The notes beneath the pieces were generated by a model. That model was not told where the DNA came from and made no database searches. It was given only the letters and a program-made list of their open reading frames with translations. A stretch of 11,340 nt of DNA from Ignavibacteriales bacterium. GTDB taxonomy: Bacteria; Bacteroidota; Ignavibacteria; Ignavibacteriales; Ignavibacteriaceae. A program made the position numbers and the translations under genes. Positions 7,285 through 11,340 of this stretch are shown in pieces (positions within the stretch are counted from its first letter, which is position 1; each line of letters starts with the position of its first letter). The stretch lies in assembly GCA_027347125.1 (NCBI GenBank), contig DAIERC010000267.1, positions 1 through 11,340 of the forward strand. The letters run 5' to 3'.

Positions 7285-7788
7285 ATGAAAAATACATATA
7301 AAATATTTTATTCGTTATATTTTTTAATGATGCTCAGTTTAACCGGTTGCTATACAGTTGTATGGACCCCGGATGCACAACTTCCTTCACGGGAAAGCGA
7401 CAGTTCTGGAGACGGCGGATATTACAACGATTATTATTACGGCGACTATTATAATTACTACGATGCTCCTTGGTGGTATAATGTTAATCCGCCGGCGTAT
7501 AACAACCAACCTGCATATAATAGAGATACAAGCAGGTCAATGGAATCTTTAAGAAACGACAACGGCGGCCGGGGAAATACAGACAGATTAGGCATTCCCC
7601 AAGCTCCTCCATCTACTAGGAGTGCGTCTGGTTCCGGTTCCGGCAATAATTCTTCCAGTACAAAAAGTACTGAAGATACCGGTTCTAGAAGCAATTCTAA
7701 TTCCAATAACAGCAACTCAGGCGGAGACCGTTCTAATTCAAATAACAGAAATTCTAATAACGATCGCAATAATAACGGGAGGAACTAA
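7285..7788 (+). CDS. Short Tyr/Asn/Ser-rich lipoprotein, paralogue of the preceding gene
   Basis: The product has 167 residues. The signal peptide ends in LSLTG with Cys22 followed by YT, the same lipobox position and +2/+3 residues as the preceding protein. A short aromatic segment (YYNDYYYGDYYNYYDAPWWY, 47-66) precedes SMESLRNDNG (85-94), which matches REMNNLRNDNG of the neighbour. PPSTRS (108-113) then matches SSPSSTRS there. The C-terminal 50 residues are almost only Ser, Asn, Gly, Arg and Asp and look disordered. The shared order of motifs indicates tandem duplication followed by loss or gain of low-complexity sequence; there is no long RSYSPPA array here. It starts 4 bases after the upstream stop and its stop overlaps the next ATG by one base (TAATG), so the three genes are very likely one operon. 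Function unknown. Confidence 0.8.
   Translation: MKNTYKIFYSLYFLMMLSLTGCYTVVWTPDAQLPSRESDSSGDGGYYNDYYYGDYYNYYDAPWWYNVNPPAYNNQPAYNRDTSRSMESLRNDNGGRGNTDRLGIPQAPPSTRSASGSGSGNNSSSTKSTEDTGSRSNSNSNNSNSGGDRSNSNNRNSNNDRNNNGRN
7777..7782 (+). promoter_or_regulatory. Ribosome binding site GGGAGG within the preceding gene
   Basis: GGGAGG lies 5 bases before ATG 7788 and is encoded in the last codons (NGRN) of the lipoprotein gene. It supports the start at 7788 and coupled translation through the TAATG overlap. Confidence 0.8.
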
Positions 7789-9224
7789 TGAAAGGCTTTT
7801 CATCTAAATTCTCAAAGCTTTTTATTATTGCAGTTCTTTTTTCATGCAATAATATTTTCGCACAAAATAGCGTAGATGCTTTAAGATTGGGCTATGAAGG
7901 GTTAGGATATAATGCAAGGGCTTTGGGAATGGGAAACAGTTACATCGGCCTTAGCGATGATGGCGGCGCAGCTTTCTTTAACCCCGCAGGCTGGGGATTA
8001 ATAAAAAAGATAGAATTTTCCGGCGGATTAGGTATAGACAGTTATAGCAACAATACCCAATTCTTCGGCAATTACAGTGATAATTCAAAATCTTCTACTA
8101 GTTTAAATAATCTTAGTTTCGCTTTGCCGTTTCCCACGGTACAGGGAAGTTTGGTTTTCGGAATTTCTTACCACACAAACAAAGATTTTAATTCGACGAT
8201 GAAGTTTAGCGGGTTTAACCCCGGTAATAATTCTAAGATACAAGATTTAAATTCTTTCTCGAATATCCCTTATGATCTTTATCTTACTGACCCGAATTAC
8301 GTTACTCCTATTAATGGCCGTTTAAACCAAAGCGGCGCCGTAACTGAAACCGGTTCTATAAATAACTGGACGTTTTCCGGCGCAATTGAAGCTTATAAAA
8401 ATCTTTTTGTGGGTTTGAATTTGAACTTTGTAACAGGCAGTTACAGCAGCAATAACGATTATTATGAAGACGACACACATGGATTATATTCAAATGTTGA
8501 AACTGATCCGGGCAATGCCAATACTTTGGGGTTTCAAACTTTTTATTTAAACAAAACTCTTAACTGGGATTTAACCGGCTGGAACGCAAAGTTCGGAATG
8601 ATCTATCAAATTGAAAAGATAGCGAGAGTAGGCGCTACAATTCAGTTCCCTAAAACTTACACCGTTAAAGAAACATTTACTGAAAACGGGTATAGTCAGT
8701 TCACTAATTATCAATACAACCTGGACCAAACAAAATACAGCGATAACGTTCAATACGATATTATTACTCCATACGAACTGGCGGGCGGATTCTCATTAAA
8801 TTTATCCGGTCTCATTTTTGACGCGCAGGCAACATTTATAGATTATTCCCAACTTAAGTTTGATAACGCCGACGGGCTTACAGTTCAATACGTAAACGCA
8901 ACAAACCAGAATATTCAAAATACTCTGAAAGCGGTTGTAAATTATAATTTAGGCGCGGAATACACCTTTCCCATAATCGGTTTAAGATTAAGAGCCGGCT
9001 ATATGGTTATGCCTTCTGCTTATCAGGGTGATCCTTCCAACTTTGACAAGAAATATATAACCGGAGGTGTTGGTTATCTTGCCGACGGCGCTTTCGGTAT
9101 TGACCTGGCTTACGCCCATGGCTGGTGGGGCGGTTATTGGGATAATTACGGCACTAACGTTTCCAGAGTTGTTCAGGATATAAAAGACAACAAAGTAATT
9201 CTTTCTATGACCTACAGATTTTAA
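7788..9224 (+). CDS. OmpP1/FadL-family outer-membrane barrel protein
   Basis: The product has 478 residues. Residues 1-25 form a signal peptide ending in NIFAQ. A Cys at 20 after LFS is not read as a lipobox because Phe is at -2 and a better cleavage site follows. The mature N-terminus (YNARALGMGNSYIGLSDD, then AAFFNPAGWG with NPAG at 65-68) is the classic start of OmpP1/FadL/TodX proteins, where this hatch precedes a 14-strand barrel. The remainder has repeated beta strands with aromatic girdles and ends in LSMTYRF, a terminal Phe signal for barrel insertion. FadL proteins pass hydrophobic substrates such as fatty acids or aromatics; some Bacteroidota relatives (PorV) instead serve type IX secretion. 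The substrate here is unknown. Operonic with the two lipoproteins, which may be partners at the outer membrane. Confidence 0.85.
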   Translation: MKGFSSKFSKLFIIAVLFSCNNIFAQNSVDALRLGYEGLGYNARALGMGNSYIGLSDDGGAAFFNPAGWGLIKKIEFSGGLGIDSYSNNTQFFGNYSDNSKSSTSLNNLSFALPFPTVQGSLVFGISYHTNKDFNSTMKFSGFNPGNNSKIQDLNSFSNIPYDLYLTDPNYVTPINGRLNQSGAVTETGSINNWTFSGAIEAYKNLFVGLNLNFVTGSYSSNNDYYEDDTHGLYSNVETDPGNANTLGFQTFYLNKTLNWDLTGWNAKFGMIYQIEKIARVGATIQFPKTYTVKETFTENGYSQFTNYQYNLDQTKYSDNVQYDIITPYELAGGFSLNLSGLIFDAQATFIDYSQLKFDNADGLTVQYVNATNQNIQNTLKAVVNYNLGAEYTFPIIGLRLRAGYMVMPSAYQGDPSNFDKKYITGGVGYLADGAFGIDLAYAHGWWGGYWDNYGTNVSRVVQDIKDNKVILSMTYRF

Positions 9225-9237
9225 TTTTACTCCTCTG

Positions 9238-9275
9238 TTCCTTCCGGACTAAATGTCCGGAGGGAATAATTTTTA
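9238..9275 (+). terminator. Rho-independent terminator of the lipoprotein/FadL operon
   Basis: The arms TTCCTTCCGGAC (9238-9249) and GTCCGGAGGGAA (9255-9266) form a 12-pair stem with one G-U wobble and a TAAAT loop, followed by TAATTTTTAT. It lies 13 bases after the barrel gene stop and closes the operon. Confidence 0.9.
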
Positions 9276-9352
9276 TAATAAAAAAAGTCCCGCCTATTAT
9301 TCAATCTGCCGAAAGCCGCAAACAGCAATGAGACGATTTTAGCTTCCAGTAA

Positions 9353-9384
9353 TTTGACATGAAAGCGCCGGCATTATATTTTTA
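9353..9384 (+). promoter_or_regulatory. Candidate promoter of rsgA
   Basis: TTTG (9353-9356), 20 bases, then TATTTTTA (9377-9384) is one base off TAnnTTTG, with the same 20-base spacing as the other plus-strand candidates. The same region reads TTGACA (9354-9359) and TATATT (9375-9380) with 15 bases between, a less well spaced sigma70-like alternative. It would start transcription around 9391, about 25 bases before the rsgA start. Confidence 0.5.
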
Positions 9385-9403
9385 TGGTAAGAATCATAAC
9401 TTG

Positions 9404-9410
9404 TTAGGAG
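9404..9410 (+). promoter_or_regulatory. Ribosome binding site TTAGGAG that selects the ATC start of rsgA
   Basis: TTAGGAG lies 6 bases before ATC 9417, ideal spacing. The only other near-cognate codon, ATT at 9411, touches the site directly and is too close, so the site argues for ATC. Confidence 0.7.
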
Positions 9411-9416
9411 ATTAGC

Positions 9417-10370
9417 ATCAAAGGCACTATCTGCAGAATTGAAAGCAAAGACTATTATGTTTTCCCGGAGTCATCAGATGACATTATCAGATGCAAACTT
9501 CGTGGAAAATTCAAAAAAGATTTCCATTTAAAAAAAGATAAATTATATCACAGGGATATTGCTGTTGTAGGCGATTATGTAGACTTCGATTTAAACGAAG
9601 ACGGTACGGGTGTAATTCACACAATTGAAAAACGAAAAAATTATCTTTCAAGAAAAGCTCCTAAAATACGGGGCGCAAGCTATCGCGGTGAAAGGCTTGA
9701 ACAAATATTTGCCGCAAACATCGATAACTTATTTATTATTGGCAGCACATGCGAGCCGGTTTTTAACAACAAGGTTATAGATAGACTTCTGGCCGTTGGC
9801 GAAACCGCCCATCTTAATATTCACCTGGTAATAAATAAAAGTGATCTTGACGAAGACGACATAAAGCATTGGGTTAAGCTTTACAAAAAAATTGGCTACA
9901 AAGTTTATTTGATTTCCGTTCTTACAGGCAAAGGTGTTGATGCTATAAAAGAAAAACTGAAGGGGAAAAAAAATCTTTTTTTCGGCCACTCCGGTGTCGG
10001 GAAATCATCACTTATAAACATGCTGTTTCCGCAGTTAAGTTTAAAGACCGGCGAAATAAGTTCGTTCACGGATAAAGGAACGCATACAACGGTAACAAGC
10101 ATAATGATAAAAGTTGACGAAAACACCTATGTAATTGATACTCCCGGCATCAGGGAAATTGATCCGTTCGGCATTAGAAAAGAAGACCTGGGGCATTATT
10201 TTATCGAGTTTATTAATTTTATTAGCGAATGCAAATTTAATACTTGCACTCATTACCATGAACCCGGCTGCGCTGTTATTAAGGCAGTTGAAGACGGGGA
10301 AATTACTATTGAAAGATATGACAGTTATTTAAGAATGCTGGAAACTATTGAAGAAGATATTTTATTCTGA
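9417..10370 (+). CDS. rsgA: Ribosome small subunit-dependent GTPase RsgA, apparent ATC start
   Basis: The product has 317 residues if started at ATC 9417. RsgA is the circularly permuted GTPase that binds the 30S subunit late in assembly and checks the decoding centre. Seen in order are an OB-fold domain (KGTICRIESKDYYV, then VVGDYVDF), G4 NKSD (140-143), P-loop GHSGVGKS (190-197), the G2 region GTHTTV, G3 DTPG (241-244), and the zinc set Cys272, Cys277, His279, Cys285. The G4-G1-G2-G3 order and the zinc spacing are diagnostic. The length matches the family. The frame has a TAG at 9405 and no ATG, GTG or TTG before TTG 9909, which lies beyond the OB fold and G4. Homology requires the frame to start near 9417, where ATC replaces the expected Met. 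A single-base error or mutation of ATG is the main alternative. It appears to be a single gene with its own promoter. Confidence 0.93.
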   Translation: MKGTICRIESKDYYVFPESSDDIIRCKLRGKFKKDFHLKKDKLYHRDIAVVGDYVDFDLNEDGTGVIHTIEKRKNYLSRKAPKIRGASYRGERLEQIFAANIDNLFIIGSTCEPVFNNKVIDRLLAVGETAHLNIHLVINKSDLDEDDIKHWVKLYKKIGYKVYLISVLTGKGVDAIKEKLKGKKNLFFGHSGVGKSSLINMLFPQLSLKTGEISSFTDKGTHTTVTSIMIKVDENTYVIDTPGIREIDPFGIRKEDLGHYFIEFINFISECKFNTCTHYHEPGCAVIKAVEDGEITIERYDSYLRMLETIEEDILF

Positions 10371-10465
10371 TGAAAATTTTTAAAAATAATTATAAAAACA
10401 CCGTTTTTAGAGATGTTTTCCGGAACCGCTTGTTCTCTTCCTCACAAAAAGCTATTGAGCTATAA
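10370..10465 (+). CDS. Possible 31-residue micro-ORF overlapping the rsgA stop
   Basis: An ATG shares its A with the rsgA TGA stop (TGATG). It opens a 31-codon frame starting MKIFKNNYKN and ending KAIEL. Translational re-initiation is possible from this arrangement. The peptide is basic and Asn-rich with no recognisable motif, and no Shine-Dalgarno sequence precedes it. It may equally be a chance frame in AT-rich DNA. Confidence 0.2.
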   Translation: MKIFKNNYKNTVFRDVFRNRLFSSSQKAIEL

Positions 10466-10481
10466 CCCTTTTTTCTATAAA

Positions 10482-10512
10482 TTGGAAACCTTTTCTTAAT
10501 AAATTATATTTA
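10482..10512 (+). promoter_or_regulatory. Candidate promoter of the isochorismate synthase gene
   Basis: TTG (10482-10484), 20 bases, then TATATTTA (10505-10512) is one base off TAnnTTTG. The spacing is identical to the candidates before the ATP-grasp gene and rsgA. The leader would be about 18 bases to ATG 10537. Confidence 0.5.
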
Positions 10513-10536
10513 ATAGTGAAAAATTTAGACTGAATA

Positions 10537-11340
10537 ATGGAACCTCTTATTTCTACTTCGATAAAAACTTTAACAGATTTCTTACCGGGAATCGAAGAAA
10601 AAATAAAACAAAAAAATCTTAGCAACGCATTTGTAAGTGTTATTGCCGCTCAAACGGAAGTGCCGTTTATTAGTTCGCTGAACAACTCAATAAAACTATT
10701 TGAGCGTTCATTTTATTTTGAGCAACCAAATAAAAAATTTGCCGTGCTGGGTTTGGATGAGGCAGTTTCTATTTCTGAAAACGGCGAAGGTAGGTTTGCG
10801 GTTACTGATAAAAAAATAAAAGAAATAAAATCTACTTTTATTAATAACTGGAAAAACCTGGATAAAAAACACATTCCCCTGTTTTTGGGAGGAATGAAAT
10901 TTACTCCCGAACATGCGGATGTTGACTGGCAGGACTTTAACGATTCATCCTGGTTTGTACCGGAAATAATGTTGTTGAAACATGCGCATAATAATTTTCT
11001 TTTCGTAAATTTTTATTTTTCCGTAAATTCTTCAAAGGAAGCATTAGTTAAAAGATTCCAAAGTAAATTAGAAAAGCTGCTGAAAGAAAATCCGCAGAAC
11101 TCGAACCCGCCGGTTCCTAAGGTTTTTAAGAGTGACGGGAATACGCCTAAAGACAAGAAAAAATGGAAGAATCTCGTTTCGGATGTACTGGAAAAAATAG
11201 AAGAAAAACAGGTTGATAAAGTTGTACTTTCACGTAAAGTTGAAATGCTGCTTTCCGAAGAATTGAACCTTGATTACGTTATGGAAAAATTTCGCAATAA
11301 TTATCCGGAGTGCTATCTGTTTGTTTTCCACCGAGGCAAA
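10537..11340 (+). CDS. menF: Isochorismate synthase (MenF/EntC-like), C-terminus cut by window edge
   Basis: A total of 268 codons are visible from ATG 10537 to the right edge, in frame throughout. The enzyme converts chorismate to isochorismate, usually the first step of menaquinone synthesis. The N-terminal part (AVLGLDEAVSISENGEG, PLFLGGMKFTP, then WQDF and WFVPEIMLLK) follows the chorismate-utilising enzyme pattern. DKVVLSRK (227-234) is the conserved strand whose Lys228 corresponds to the general-base Lys in the KVVL-S/A-R motif of MenF and EntC. The C-terminal Mg and chorismate-binding residues are outside the window. The family is about 400-470 residues, so roughly a third is missing. 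A siderophore (EntC/DhbC) role cannot be excluded, but menaquinone is the likelier need in this group. No Shine-Dalgarno sequence is seen. Confidence 0.85.
   Translation, partial: MEPLISTSIKTLTDFLPGIEEKIKQKNLSNAFVSVIAAQTEVPFISSLNNSIKLFERSFYFEQPNKKFAVLGLDEAVSISENGEGRFAVTDKKIKEIKSTFINNWKNLDKKHIPLFLGGMKFTPEHADVDWQDFNDSSWFVPEIMLLKHAHNNFLFVNFYFSVNSSKEALVKRFQSKLEKLLKENPQNSNPPVPKVFKSDGNTPKDKKKWKNLVSDVLEKIEEKQVDKVVLSRKVEMLLSEELNLDYVMEKFRNNYPECYLFVFHRGK

Noticed and set aside
7788..7865. Lipobox (LFS-Cys20) in the FadL-type protein
   Set aside because: Phe at -2 is unfavourable and the residues after Cys continue to a good signal peptidase I site at IFAQ; FadL proteins are not lipoproteins.
9909..10370. 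A short protein starting at TTG 9909 as the real gene
   Set aside because: It would drop the OB fold and the G4 motif of RsgA, both intact upstream in the same frame with no stop from 9408 on.
10376..10405. AT-only inverted repeat after rsgA as a terminator
   Set aside because: The stem would have no G-C pairs and no defined T tract after it.

Overview
The window looks like a chromosomal segment of an Ignavibacteria or related Bacteroidota/Chlorobi-group bacterium. The reasons are an AT-rich genome, Bacteroidota-type promoter boxes (TTG, then 20 bases, then TAnnTTTG or one base off), mixed use of Shine-Dalgarno sites, many small envelope lipoproteins and beta-barrels, and a lipoprotein-TPR / DUF4292 / EnvC gene order typical of that group. 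The placement is inference from gene content. No rRNA, tRNA, insertion sequence or CRISPR array is visible.

Layout. (1) Positions 1-3574, minus strand: an envelope operon of a TPR lipoprotein, a LolA/LolB-like DUF4292 lipoprotein and an EnvC-like murein hydrolase activator. The last is cut by the left edge. The genes overlap by a few bases and should be co-translated. (2) Positions 3575-3784: an intergenic region with two overlapping, near-mirror-image divergent promoters. (3) Positions 3785-5139, plus strand: an ATP-grasp enzyme of unknown substrate and a small membrane-anchored protein with a possible Ig-like domain. (4) Positions 5205-5978: a small YjbH-like outer-membrane barrel. (5) Positions 6189-9224: a compact three-gene cluster of two divergent paralogous lipoproteins rich in Tyr/Asn/Ser/Arg and an OmpP1/FadL-type barrel, closed by a strong terminator at 9238-9275. 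(6) Positions 9417-10370: the ribosome-assembly GTPase RsgA. No ATG, GTG or TTG is in frame at its N-terminus; the best start is an ATC behind a well-spaced ribosome binding site. (7) Position 10537 to the right edge: the N-terminal two thirds or so of an isochorismate synthase (menF-like), probably for menaquinone synthesis.

Most of the window builds or decorates the cell envelope: peptidoglycan remodelling, lipoprotein handling, outer-membrane barrels and secreted low-complexity lipoproteins. rsgA and menF at the right are housekeeping genes. The points most worth following up are the non-canonical rsgA start, the uncharacterised lipoprotein pair plus barrel, and the symmetric divergent promoter. 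I see no defence system or mobile element.
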